22,701 bases of DNA from JBBDRX01 sp040905245 (GTDB lineage Bacteria; Bacteroidota; Rhodothermia; Balneolales; Balneolaceae). The stretch covers positions 1 to 22,701 of the forward strand of contig JBBDRX010000091.1 of assembly GCA_040905245.1 (NCBI GenBank), in the 5' to 3' direction. Under the pieces are notes generated by a model. That model searched no databases, was not told the origin of the DNA, and worked only from the letters and a program-made list of their open reading frames with translations. Positions 1-7,571 of this stretch are shown in pieces. Position numbers and translations under genes: made by a program. Position 1 is the first letter of the stretch; each line of letters opens with the position of its first letter.

Positions 1-1311
1 CCGTCTCAGTCGGACGCCAAAGTGTCCGTCACATCCGTGTTTGTGAGGATAGGTCTGGTAGGCTTTACCCTCTTCGGTCAGAACTTCGTCCGGCAGGTAA
101 TCGCTCAGGTCGTCCAGTTCAAAGTTGTCGTAGCGTTTGAGGAATGTCCGGATCTGATCCATATTCTCTTCCGGCTCAATCGAGCAGGTGCTGTAAACCA
201 GTCGTCCGCCTTTTTTCACCATGTTGGCGGCTTCGTCCAGAAGCTCTTCCTGCAGCTTGATCAGATCGTTGAGATCCTGCTCGGTCCGTCTCCATCGAAG
301 GTCGGCCCGTTTGCTCAGCACACCGGTTCCGGTACAGGGAGCGTCCAAAAGAACACCGTCGGTCACTTTCAATGAAATTTCGCGTGCATCCGCCCGGCGA
401 ATCTTGATGTTCTCCGCATTGTAATTCATGGCGCTTGCAGCCAGTTTTTCGAGCCGTTCGGTGCTGATGTCCACGGCAATAATATCACCCTCGCCGCCCA
501 TCAGGTCAGAAATCATAATGGTTTTGGTACCGGGAGCTGCGCATAGATCATAAATAGACTCTCCCGCCTTCGGATCCAGAATGGTGGCGGCAAAGCCGGC
601 GGCAATATCCTGGACCTGGCAGAATCCCTTCTTCAGCCATCCCTTCTCCATAAAGGGGTGTACGCTTTTGACTTTGAAATAGCCCGGCAGCCAGTCACTC
701 TCTGTGTACTCGATTCCCGCCTTGTCCATCCGAAGTTTGAAGTTCTCGGTTTTGGTCCGAAGGTTGTTGACCCGAATGTAATGGTTCGGATTCTGGTTGT
801 TGGCCTGCATGAGCTGGAACGCCTCCCGCTCTCCAAACCGTTTGGACCACCGCGCCACCATCCACTCGGGATGGGAGAAGGTGGTTGCCACCAGTTTGGT
901 CCGGTCCTTGAAAGCAGGTTTGGGAAGTTTCTCCAGGTCGCGCTGAATATTTCGAAGAATGGCGTTGACGAGGTCGCCGGACTTGCTGCCCAGTTTGAGC
1001 TTGGCCAACTCCACCGCTTCATTGATGGCGGCGTAATCCGGTGTGCTGTTCATGAAGATCATATCGTAGAGGCCAACCCGTAGGATGTTTTTCAGCGGAG
1101 GCTTCATCTCCTCCATGGTGATGTTGGAAAACTCGCCGACCAGAAAATCGATATAGCTGCGCTTGCGCAGTACATTCTGTACATATTCCCGGACCTGAGC
1201 CCGTTCCCGTGGTTCCAAGTCGTCCGCTTTTGAGAAGTCTAATAATCCATCTAGGTCGAACTGCACCAGAATCTCTGTACTTACCGATCGTGCTGTATTT
1301 TCTTTATCCAA
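1..1311 (-). CDS. rsmB: 16S rRNA (cytosine-967-C5)-methyltransferase RsmB (NusB-fused), 3' end cut by window edge
   Basis: SAM-dependent m5C methyltransferase of 16S rRNA. The frame is open for 437 codons from a TTG at 1309-1311, preceded by AAAGGAG (complement of 1321-1327) at 9-nt spacing; no ATG fits better. The first ~140 residues resemble the NusB-like RNA-binding domain. The Rossmann SAM motif DLCAAPGTKT lies at about 255-264, motif IV LLDAPCTGTGV has Cys326, and motif VI VYSTCS has Cys376. These are the two cysteines expected in this family, one nucleophilic and one assisting release. The last visible residues, HFGVRLRR, resemble the usual family C-terminus, so only a few codons should be missing beyond the left edge. 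It is divergent from atpD. Antisense ORFs here are shadows. Confidence 0.92.
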   Translation of the reverse strand, partial: MDKENTARSVSTEILVQFDLDGLLDFSKADDLEPRERAQVREYVQNVLRKRSYIDFLVGEFSNITMEEMKPPLKNILRVGLYDMIFMNSTPDYAAINEAVELAKLKLGSKSGDLVNAILRNIQRDLEKLPKPAFKDRTKLVATTFSHPEWMVARWSKRFGEREAFQLMQANNQNPNHYIRVNNLRTKTENFKLRMDKAGIEYTESDWLPGYFKVKSVHPFMEKGWLKKGFCQVQDIAAGFAATILDPKAGESIYDLCAAPGTKTIMISDLMGGEGDIIAVDISTERLEKLAASAMNYNAENIKIRRADAREISLKVTDGVLLDAPCTGTGVLSKRADLRWRRTEQDLNDLIKLQEELLDEAANMVKKGGRLVYSTCSIEPEENMDQIRTFLKRYDNFELDDLSDYLPDEVLTEEGKAYQTYPHKHGCDGHFGVRLRR

Positions 1312-1414
1312 TAGATTGATCTCCTTTAACTAGATTCTCATTCAATTAACTACCTGATCCACACCGGAAAAAACTCGTCAGTCTGCCAAAGTACAGGCGG
1401 TGAAAAAAGGACAA

Positions 1415-1422
1415 CAAAGATA
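1415..1422 (-). promoter_or_regulatory. Candidate Bacteroidota-type -7 element for rsmB
   Basis: On the minus strand this reads TATCTTTG, an exact match to the TAnnTTTG element of Bacteroidota sigma factors. It lies about 100 bases upstream of the rsmB start and points toward it. I see no convincing -33 TTTG at the usual distance, so this is a candidate from motif match and position only. Confidence 0.4.
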
Positions 1423-1469
1423 GGGGTTTCATCATCTTTTTGCTAATGGAGGATTGTCGCCTTGCGTCA

Positions 1470-1497
1470 TTTCCGGCCCGCCCGGGCTGTCCGGAAA
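1470..1497. other. GC-rich hairpin in the rsmB-atpD divergent spacer
   Basis: Arms TTTCCGG (1470-1476) and CCGGAAA (1491-1497) are perfect reverse complements. Inside them CCC (1477-1479) can pair with GGG (1484-1486), leaving a 4-base bulge. No T-run follows on the plus strand, so it is not a standard terminator. Its role, if any, is unknown. The rest of the 329-base spacer (1312-1640) shows only candidate promoter elements and A/T-rich sequence, and I see no ORF in it. Confidence 0.35.
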
Positions 1498-1581
1498 GCG
1501 TTCTTCCCGAAAGCATACTTCTAAACGATTCAATCCTTTTCTTTTATTGTGGAAATGGCTAATTTTGCGCGCCTTCAGCGA

Positions 1582-1609
1582 TTGCGTCGGGAAACTGACG
1601 CTACACTTG
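1582..1609 (+). promoter_or_regulatory. Candidate atpD promoter
   Basis: TTG at 1582-1584, 17 bases, then TACACTTG at 1602-1609, one mismatch from TAnnTTTG. The spacing fits the TTG-N17-23-TAnnTTTG pattern described for Flavobacterium-type promoters. Transcription would begin about 25 bases before the atpD ATG. The leader there (TTAAAAAAAG) is A-rich and lacks a Shine-Dalgarno sequence, as is common in the phylum. Confidence 0.4.
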
Positions 1610-1640
1610 TAAAACAGACGTTAAAAAAAGAATTCACCGA

Positions 1641-3131
1641 ATGAATAAAGGAACTGTAGCACAAGTCATCGGTCCGGTAGTTGACGTTGACTTCGATCAA
1701 GGAAAACTCCCATCAGTACTCAATGCTCTATATATAGAACGGGAAGACAAATCCCGACTCTATCTGGAGGTCGCCCAGCATCTGGGCGAGAATCGCGTCC
1801 GGACCATTGCAATGGACTCTACGGATGGGTTGGTCCGGAAACAGGATGTGATTGACTCGGGTGCGCCGATCTCCATGCCGGTTGGTGAGGATATTCGGGG
1901 ACGCCTGTTCAATGTGGTGGGCGAGGCCATTGATGGAATGGATCAGCCGAAGGGTGATCGTCAATACTCTATCCATCGTCCTGCTCCCGATTATGCAGAT
2001 TTGACGACCAGTACGGATATGCTGGAGACCGGAATCAAGGTGATTGACCTGCTCTGCCCTTATGCAAAAGGTGGAAAGATCGGCCTCTTTGGTGGTGCCG
2101 GTGTTGGGAAAACAGTTCTGATTCAGGAGTTGATCAACAATATCGCCAAGGAGCACGGCGGCCTCTCTGTTTTTGCGGGGGTCGGCGAGCGGACTCGTGA
2201 AGGAAATGACCTGCTTCGGGAATTTCTCGAGGCTGGAGTGATCAAGTATGGTGACGAATTTGTCGAGGGGATGGAGAAAGGGGAGTGGGACCTCTCCAAA
2301 GTAGACCCCGAAAAGCTGAAGGAATCCCAGGCGACCCTGGTCTTTGGCCAGATGAACGAACCACCAGGTGCCCGGATGCGAGTGGCACTTTCCGGACTGA
2401 CGGTTGCCGAATACTTCCGTGACGAAGTCTCTCGTGATATTCTGCTTTTTATTGACAACATCTTCCGGTTTACCCAAGCCGGTTCCGAAGTGTCGGCTCT
2501 GCTGGGACGGATGCCGTCGGCGGTAGGATACCAGCCGACCCTGGCAACGGAGATGGGGGATCTGCAGGAGCGGATTACCTCAACCAAGAACGGATCCATT
2601 ACCTCGGTTCAGGCAATTTACGTGCCGGCTGATGACTTGACGGATCCGGCTCCGGCAACCACCTTCTCTCACCTGGATGCGACCACGACACTGAGCCGGG
2701 CACTGACCCAGATCGGTATCTATCCGGCTGTTGATCCGCTGGACTCTACTTCACGAATTATTGATCCGAAGGTCGTTGGCAAGAAGCACTACGAGTGTGC
2801 TCAGAACGTGAAAGAGATTCTCCAGAAGTACAAGGATCTGCAGGACATTATCGCCATTCTCGGAATGGACGAACTTTCCGACGAGGACAAACTGGTCGTT
2901 TCCCGAGCCCGTCGGGTTCAGAGATTTCTGAGTCAGCCGTTCTTTGTGGCTGAGCAGTTTACCGGCCAGAAGGGCGAATATGTGAAAATTGATGATACCA
3001 TCAAGGGCTTCAACATGATTCTGGATGGGGAGTTGGACGACCTGCCGGAAAACGCTTTCCACCTGGTTGGCACCATCGAACAAGCTGTCGAGAAAGGCAA
3101 GCGACTTAAGGCAGAAGCGGAAGCTGCATAA
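1641..3131 (+). CDS. atpD: F1Fo ATP synthase subunit beta
   Basis: Catalytic beta subunit of F1, 496 aa, full length. Walker A GGAGVGKT is at residues 151-158 and the catalytic glutamate region VGERTREGNDL has Glu183. Walker B LLFID ends at Asp272, with MPSAVGYQPTL and the PAVDPLDSTS signature downstream. The slightly longer segment around residues 205-230 (VEGMEKGEWDLSKVDPEK) is an insertion of a kind seen in some Bacteroidota-group beta subunits. No Shine-Dalgarno precedes the ATG. atpC follows after 19 bases, so the two are probably co-transcribed. The remaining subunit genes (a, c, b, delta, alpha, gamma) are not in the window, consistent with the split ATP synthase loci known in Bacteroidota relatives. 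The sequence does not say whether the ion is H+ or Na+, since that depends on subunit c. Confidence 0.98.
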   Translation: MNKGTVAQVIGPVVDVDFDQGKLPSVLNALYIEREDKSRLYLEVAQHLGENRVRTIAMDSTDGLVRKQDVIDSGAPISMPVGEDIRGRLFNVVGEAIDGMDQPKGDRQYSIHRPAPDYADLTTSTDMLETGIKVIDLLCPYAKGGKIGLFGGAGVGKTVLIQELINNIAKEHGGLSVFAGVGERTREGNDLLREFLEAGVIKYGDEFVEGMEKGEWDLSKVDPEKLKESQATLVFGQMNEPPGARMRVALSGLTVAEYFRDEVSRDILLFIDNIFRFTQAGSEVSALLGRMPSAVGYQPTLATEMGDLQERITSTKNGSITSVQAIYVPADDLTDPAPATTFSHLDATTTLSRALTQIGIYPAVDPLDSTSRIIDPKVVGKKHYECAQNVKEILQKYKDLQDIIAILGMDELSDEDKLVVSRARRVQRFLSQPFFVAEQFTGQKGEYVKIDDTIKGFNMILDGELDDLPENAFHLVGTIEQAVEKGKRLKAEAEAA

Positions 3132-3150
3132 CTCCAATTCGATCTGAACT

Positions 3151-3564
3151 ATGGCAGATACTTTTCATGCACAGATACTGACTCCGGAGGGCAAACTCTT
3201 TGACGGGGAGGTCCTCGGAGTACAGGTTCCGGGTTCTTCCGGAAGTTTTGAAATTCTGGCAAACCACGCCCCGATCATCTCCACTCTGGAGATCGGAGTC
3301 ATTCGAATCCACACGCCCGATCGTTCTACACTCTATCTGGCCGTCAGCGGGGGATTTGTGGAGATGAACAAGAACCGGATGACGCTGTTGGCTGAAGCGG
3401 CCGAAAAGGCAGAGGAGATCGATGTAGACCGGGCCAAGCTTGCCAAAGAGCGGGCACTCGAACTGCTGAGCAGCAAGGATGCCGACCGTATTGAGGCAGA
3501 AGTAGCCCTGAAGCGAGCGGTCAACCGGCTGGCTGTGGTCGAAAAGCTTTCCAAAGCCTCGTAA
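3151..3564 (+). CDS. atpC: F1Fo ATP synthase subunit epsilon
   Basis: Epsilon subunit of the F1 central stalk, 137 aa, a usual length. The N-terminal beta-sandwich contains ILTPEGKLFDGEVLGVQVPGS and the typical FEILANHAPIISTLE stretch. The C-terminal ~50 residues form the charged two-helix region (AEAAEKAEEIDVDRAKLAKE onward) that can inhibit ATP hydrolysis. It directly follows atpD. It ends 10 bases before the stop codon of the convergent acyltransferase gene, leaving almost no room for a dedicated terminator. Confidence 0.96.
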   Translation: MADTFHAQILTPEGKLFDGEVLGVQVPGSSGSFEILANHAPIISTLEIGVIRIHTPDRSTLYLAVSGGFVEMNKNRMTLLAEAAEKAEEIDVDRAKLAKERALELLSSKDADRIEAEVALKRAVNRLAVVEKLSKAS

Positions 3565-3574
3565 ACAGACTCTT

Positions 3575-4258
3575 TTACAACCACTTTTCGTACGGTTCAT
3601 CTCGAAATCCTGCAGTGGAAACCAGCTCCCGAAGTTCTTTCTGCAGGGCTTCGGCAAGCCGTTCTGTCGCGCTAACCATTGATGATGACTTTTCCCGTGG
3701 CACTGGTTTGCCTACACGAATGTGCAACTCTGGCCAGGGGCTTCGGATGGTGTGAACCGAAATGGCGATCGGGACAAAATCGGCCTCCGGAAGCTGTTCC
3801 CACAACCAGCCGATTCCCTGTTTGAACTGCAACCCGGTGGTGGAGAACGGAACGATCTCTCCTTCCGGGTAGATAAACAGGGAGGCGGAGGGCCGCTGCA
3901 TGGAGCGGAGCGCATATCGCATGGATGCTACGGCCGAACGACTCTCTTTTGGATCTACAGAGAATGCTCCGATTTTTTTAAAAAAGGGATATCGCCGCAT
4001 CTGTTTGTGCTCCATTAACGCCCGGCCCTGCTGTCGAAAACGGTATTGATTCAGCATGAGTGGGATGATTCCGTCCCACCAGGAGGAGTGATTCAAAAAA
4101 TAGACTGTTTTGACGCCGGGCTCCGGATGGTAGAGCTGCCGGAGCCAGACCTGACGGAACCCGACGCGGAACAGCACCCGACAGAAGGGAGTGAAGAGCC
4201 ATGTAAACCACCTTGATTCATCGGCTGGAATAAAATCGACAGCATTTTGTTGATGCAT
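3575..4258 (-). CDS. PlsC-like lysophospholipid acyltransferase family protein
   Basis: Predicted 1-acyl-glycerol-3-phosphate acyltransferase superfamily member, 227 aa. The catalytic HX4D box is visible as NHSSWWD (His57, Asp62), and the acceptor-binding motif appears as YPEGE at residues 130-134. The segment GAFSVDPKESRSA near 97-109 sits where the second conserved block falls. A moderately hydrophobic N-terminal stretch (WFTWLFTPFCRVLF, about 17-30) suggests membrane association. The family acylates lysophospholipids or related glycerol lipids; the substrate cannot be read from sequence. The short length and tryptophan-rich HX4D box are less typical of PlsC proper, so it may be a glycolipid or ornithine-lipid type acyltransferase. 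It is divergent from the O-methyltransferase and convergent with atpC. Confidence 0.85.
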   Translation of the reverse strand: MHQQNAVDFIPADESRWFTWLFTPFCRVLFRVGFRQVWLRQLYHPEPGVKTVYFLNHSSWWDGIIPLMLNQYRFRQQGRALMEHKQMRRYPFFKKIGAFSVDPKESRSAVASMRYALRSMQRPSASLFIYPEGEIVPFSTTGLQFKQGIGWLWEQLPEADFVPIAISVHTIRSPWPELHIRVGKPVPREKSSSMVSATERLAEALQKELRELVSTAGFRDEPYEKWL

Positions 4259-4349
4259 GATCCGTATTTGAACCGTAAGTTTACACGCTTGTAGAAATAA
4301 GAGTTACGAACCCCAATATAGCAGCTCTTGGAGTGCAACCGAAAGGGAT

Positions 4350-4982
4350 ATGAGCTGGATTGACAAGGAAATTCAAGCCTACCTTGTCCGCCATACGGAG
4401 GCGGAATCGCCCGAGGCGCGGGAACTGGTGGAGGCTTCGGCGTACGATCTGGAGTATATAGACATGGTAAGTGGCCCGGAGACCGTCACTCTGTTACGTC
4501 TTTTTATTCATGCAGGAAGGTTTCGTCGTGTACTGGAGATTGGCACATTTACAGGATATGCCACGATTCAGATCTCGGACGCGTTACCGGAAGACGGTGA
4601 GGTGATTACGCTCGAAATGAATGAGCGGTACCGTCGTATTTCGGATCTGTTTTTCCACCGGCCGCATCACCGGAATAAAATTCATCAAATCATGGGTCCG
4701 GCTCTGGAGAGCCTGGATGGATTGACGGGGCTGTTTGATCTGATCTTTCTGGATGCGGACAAGGCCAACTATCCGAAGTACTACCGACTGGTAAAACCGT
4801 TACTTCGCAGTGGCGGAATCCTGGTTGTGGATAATGCCTTGTGGGGTGGGAAGGTGCTCGAGGCGAAAGATCGCAAGGCGAAAGCGGTAGATCGGCTGAA
4901 CCGGATTGTTCAGGAAGATCCGGAGGTGGAGAATCTGATGCTTTCCGTCCGCGATGGACTGATGGTACTCTGCAAGCGGTAG
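4350..4982 (+). CDS. Class I SAM-dependent O-methyltransferase (catechol/caffeoyl-CoA type, Methyltransf_3)
   Basis: 210 aa, metal-dependent O-methyltransferase family. SAM motif I is VLEIGTFTGYAT starting at residue 61 (Gly65, Gly69), followed by the acidic E89 at the end of strand 2. Metal ligands expected in the family are seen as LDADK (Asp135, Lys138) and VVDN (Asp161, Asn162). The start ATG has AAAGGG two bases upstream, too close to be a normal Shine-Dalgarno. Bacterial members methylate hydroxyls on small aromatics, and some paralogs act on tRNA hydroxyuridine (TrmR/YrrM). The compact size and isolated position make the TrmR-like role possible but unproven. It ends 11 bases from the convergent rlmL-type gene. 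Confidence 0.88.
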   Translation: MSWIDKEIQAYLVRHTEAESPEARELVEASAYDLEYIDMVSGPETVTLLRLFIHAGRFRRVLEIGTFTGYATIQISDALPEDGEVITLEMNERYRRISDLFFHRPHHRNKIHQIMGPALESLDGLTGLFDLIFLDADKANYPKYYRLVKPLLRSGGILVVDNALWGGKVLEAKDRKAKAVDRLNRIVQEDPEVENLMLSVRDGLMVLCKR

Positions 4983-4993
4983 GCAGCTACAGC

Positions 4994-6148
4994 TCAGTTT
5001 TTTGAACTTCCACTATAGAGTTCGTACTCCAGAAGCCGGCATTCGATAGTCGAATTGAAGAAGGGCACTCTCTGGCTGGTTCGAAGCCCGACCGTTTTGG
5101 CCAGATCCAGGTTCCCGGTGAATAGATATCCGGTCTTTCCGGCCCCTTTCTGCTTCATGAAATCCCCGATTCCCCTGTAGAGTGGTTCCAGCCGGGACGG
5201 ATCGTCCATGCGCTGGCCATAGGGCGGGTTAAACAGAAGCACTCCGTCTCCGTCCGGGATCGGTGTGTCGGTATATTCACACACCTCGAACTGAATCAGG
5301 TGATCCACTCCGGCCGTTCTCGCATTTCTTTTGGCCGATTTAATCGCTTCCGGATTGGCATCCGTGGCAATAAACAGTCCTTCAGGTTCCCGGTTGACCT
5401 GCTTTCGAGCTTCGTCCCGAACCTGATCGTACAACTCCTGATTGAAACCCAGGATATGCATAAAGCCGAAATCGTGGCGAAGACTGGCCGGTGGCCGGTT
5501 CATCGCGATCATCAGCGCCTCCAGAACCAGCGTACCGCTGCCACACATGGGATTGATGAAGTGGGTACCGGGTTCCCACCGGCTGGCCTGTACAATGGCC
5601 GATGCGAGAGTCTCCTGCATGGGAGCCAGGCCGCCTTCGGTCCGGTATCCCCGACGAGAGAGAGACTCTCCGGAGGTATCCAGAAAGATTCTCGCACCTT
5701 TCCGGTCCCAGTAGAGGAACAGTACTGTTCGGTTCAGATCGGACCCGCTGTCGGGACGTTCACCGGTTATGGTTCGGATACGGTCTACCACGGCATCCTT
5801 TACCTTTACATTGGCAAACTGAGTATTCCGGATGGTCGGGTGGTCGATCCGTGAGGTAACACTCAGATAACCGTCCGACGGGATATACTTTTCCCATGGC
5901 AGGCTTCGGATCCATTGATAGAGCTCCTCGGGATTCCGCGCCTTTGGCGTCTGATCGACGAGATAGTGCACCCGGTGGGCCGTACGCAGCCAGAAATTGA
6001 GCCGGATACAGTCGTCCAGGGTACCTTTCAGCTCTACACCGGTCTTGCGGACCGATGTAGTACGGTAACCGAGCGCTTCTACCTCGTTTTTAAGACAGGG
6101 AGCCAGCCCGACCGGGCAGTTCAGTGCTATCGTCTGTCCGGACTGGAT
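4994..6148 (-). CDS. THUMP-domain 23S rRNA guanine-N2 methyltransferase, RlmL N-terminal type; no canonical start codon
   Basis: Class I SAM methyltransferase with an N-terminal THUMP/ferredoxin-like module, related to the first half of RlmL (m2G2445 of 23S rRNA). Counting from an ATC at 6146-6148, motifs are TIRNTQF with KVKDAVVD (~105-121), LDTSGESLSRRGYR, NPMCGSGT (SAM site, ~199-206) and NPPYG (~307-311, guanine-N2 methylation motif). Length is 384 aa, normal for stand-alone members. The stretch from IALNCPVGLAPCLKNEVEALGY to RLNLWLRTAHR aligns by eye with the RlmL N-terminus, yet it contains no ATG, GTG or TTG. The first is a GTG at 5969-5971, which would remove about 59 conserved residues. 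The frame is open back to the TGA of the upstream FKBP gene, in the same reading frame. Initiation at ATC/ATA/CTG, TGA readthrough or a sequence error are all possible. Confidence 0.85.
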   Translation of the reverse strand: MQSGQTIALNCPVGLAPCLKNEVEALGYRTTSVRKTGVELKGTLDDCIRLNFWLRTAHRVHYLVDQTPKARNPEELYQWIRSLPWEKYIPSDGYLSVTSRIDHPTIRNTQFANVKVKDAVVDRIRTITGERPDSGSDLNRTVLFLYWDRKGARIFLDTSGESLSRRGYRTEGGLAPMQETLASAIVQASRWEPGTHFINPMCGSGTLVLEALMIAMNRPPASLRHDFGFMHILGFNQELYDQVRDEARKQVNREPEGLFIATDANPEAIKSAKRNARTAGVDHLIQFEVCEYTDTPIPDGDGVLLFNPPYGQRMDDPSRLEPLYRGIGDFMKQKGAGKTGYLFTGNLDLAKTVGLRTSQRVPFFNSTIECRLLEYELYSGSSKN

Positions 6149-6151
6149 AGG

Positions 6152-6580
6152 TCAGACGATTTCGACGAGGTCGATTTTGAACGTCAGGTCCTCTCCGGCA
6201 AGCGGGTGGTTGGCGTCCAGCTGAATCTCTTCTTCTTCCACAGAAGTGATCCGAACCGGAACAGGGTCTCCTTGCGGCTGGTTTACCTGAAGTTGCATGC
6301 CGACTTGTGGTTCAATGTCTTCCGGAAGATCGGATTTGGATACGGAAAGAACGAGATCTTCACGGGCTTCTCCGTAAGCTTCGTCAGTTGGAATGGTTAC
6401 TTCAACAGTTTCTCCGGCCGTCAGTCCATTTACGGCTTTTTCAAATCCCGGAATCAGCTGTCCGGATCCGAGTGTGAACTCCAGAGGCTCCTTGTTTTCC
6501 GAACTGTCAAATACAGTTCCGTCACTCAGGCTTCCGGTATAGTGAACTTTTACAGTATCTCCTTCTTCTACTTTTGACAA
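6152..6580 (-). CDS. FKBP-type peptidyl-prolyl cis-trans isomerase, SlyD-like
   Basis: Cytosolic prolyl isomerase and chaperone, 142 aa. The FKBP half carries VHYTGSLSDGTVFDSS, the GSGQLIPGFEKAVNGL core and EAYG. It is followed by the insert-in-flap chaperone domain and closing strand with DANHPLAGEDLTFKIDLVEI, diagnostic of SlyD-type proteins. The His/Cys-rich metal-binding tail of E. coli SlyD is absent, so it should be called SlyD-like. The start is TTG (6578-6580), fixed by AAGGAG (complement of 6587-6592) at 6-nt spacing and by agreement with family N-termini. There is no signal peptide. Its TGA stop at 6152-6154 is followed in the same frame by the conserved N-terminus of the RlmL-type gene. 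Confidence 0.94.
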   Translation of the reverse strand: MSKVEEGDTVKVHYTGSLSDGTVFDSSENKEPLEFTLGSGQLIPGFEKAVNGLTAGETVEVTIPTDEAYGEAREDLVLSVSKSDLPEDIEPQVGMQLQVNQPQGDPVPVRITSVEEEEIQLDANHPLAGEDLTFKIDLVEIV

Positions 6581-6843
6581 AATAGACTCCTTGGTCTTGC
6601 AATCGGTTTCGATTCGTTTTTTATCTTTCGCCCCGGCCCTCCTGAAGAGATCGAATGCGAAAAGATCACAGTAATGTAAGGATTATTATGCCCAAAGCGT
6701 AATCGAACCCTGTCGGGCAGGTCATTAGAGGGAAATGATTTTATCTCCCGGTTTCGTTCAAGGACAGTACAAACGATCTGTTCGATCCCCGGCAGATCAG
6801 TAGCCGGAATGTCTACAATAACTTTTTCCGCTCCTCTTTCCAC
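6568..6843 (-). CDS. Possible small hypothetical protein, 91 aa (doubtful)
   Basis: Frame opening with GTG (6841-6843). The first 60 residues alternate in a way compatible with an alpha/beta fold (EKVIVDIPATDLPGIEQIV, then a basic strand region RVRLRFGHNNPYITVIF), and I do not recognise a family. Against it: the frame overlaps the 3' end of the membrane protein gene by 31 bases and the slyD-like start by 13. Its last 25 codons use AGA, AGG and CTA, and cover the slyD-like ribosome-binding site. No Shine-Dalgarno is well placed. The 232 bases between the two flanking genes are otherwise unassigned. Confidence 0.25.
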   Translation of the reverse strand: MERGAEKVIVDIPATDLPGIEQIVCTVLERNREIKSFPSNDLPDRVRLRFGHNNPYITVIFSHSISSGGPGRKIKNESKPIARPRSLFCQK

Positions 6844-7517
6844 TCTTCCATTCGGGAAGAGAGTACGGCTTCCACCTCCTTCTTCTCGTCCGCAGGAATG
6901 GTCGTCTGGATCAGTCGCACCTCTTCCACTTCGGTACCGGGGCCGTGGAGATATTCAATCCGAATCACATCATCGGTATACCACTGCCAGGCGATAACCT
7001 GTTTCCAGGGAATGCGCTTGTCGAGAAACAGAATTCCCTTGCTTCTGAGTTCCGGAACGGCCCGTAATGTCCAGAGAAAAAACCCGAATGCCATTAATGA
7101 GACACCGGAAGTGAGACGGATGCCGGTGACTGGATCGGAGATCAGAAGGGATGTCCGGTAGAGGCCGTAGAGAATGATGATGAGGGCGGCGAAGGCGGGT
7201 GCATGATCTGTCCAAAAAGAGCGTTGGACATAGAGGGTCTGTCCGGAGTGGGAGCGCAACTGGATCAGTCGGACGCCGTATCCGATAAAAAACCCACTGA
7301 CAAAGCTGTACAGGAACATCATCAGTGCGGCCCCGGCCTCCTGGGAGAGAAGTCCCGTCAGGTGAGAAATCATCAGAAGCGTGAAGAGAGCTGTAAAAAT
7401 CAGCAGGGTGTTCAGGATTCGCGTCCGGGTCAACTGTTCAATGTAGAAAAGAGGCTGGTGCCCCGCGAACCCTCCGGCAAGAAGGAGCAGTCCTGTAATG
7501 AGGTAGATCAGCAGCAT
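6813..7517 (-). CDS. Integral membrane protein with C-terminal soluble domain, unknown function
   Basis: 234 aa, not assigned to a family. Hydrophobic segments are at about 1-19, 34-55, 61-82, 109-127 and 136-155, which gives five membrane helices. The last ~75 residues are soluble and strand-rich: ILFLDKRIPWKQVIAWQWY, IRIEYL, then VEEVRLIQTTIPADEKKEVEAVL. This pattern of a strand with RIPW and a following W-W pair resembles the bacterial PH-like domains found at the end of several small membrane proteins; that resemblance is inference. The tail ends in a basic, charged helix (SSRMEEWKEERKKLL). It is divergent from the DUF971 gene with 54 bases between starts. Confidence 0.75.
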   Translation of the reverse strand: MLLIYLITGLLLLAGGFAGHQPLFYIEQLTRTRILNTLLIFTALFTLLMISHLTGLLSQEAGAALMMFLYSFVSGFFIGYGVRLIQLRSHSGQTLYVQRSFWTDHAPAFAALIIILYGLYRTSLLISDPVTGIRLTSGVSLMAFGFFLWTLRAVPELRSKGILFLDKRIPWKQVIAWQWYTDDVIRIEYLHGPGTEVEEVRLIQTTIPADEKKEVEAVLSSRMEEWKEERKKLL

Positions 7518-7571
7518 GTACTTTTTGTATCTTGTGAATGAACCAGACGATGTTAAAAAGCAGCAGGAGCA

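Noticed and set aside
658..1083. 141-codon plus-strand frame within rsmB
   Set aside because: The minus-strand rsmB frame carries the NusB-type region here and continues unbroken into the methyltransferase motifs.
1728..2477. 249-codon frame antisense to atpD
   Set aside because: It lies wholly within the highly conserved atpD and has no domain or ribosome-binding site.
4994..5971. Short RlmL-type gene starting at GTG 5971
   Set aside because: It would discard about 59 upstream residues that fit the family N-terminus and would make the protein shorter than usual.
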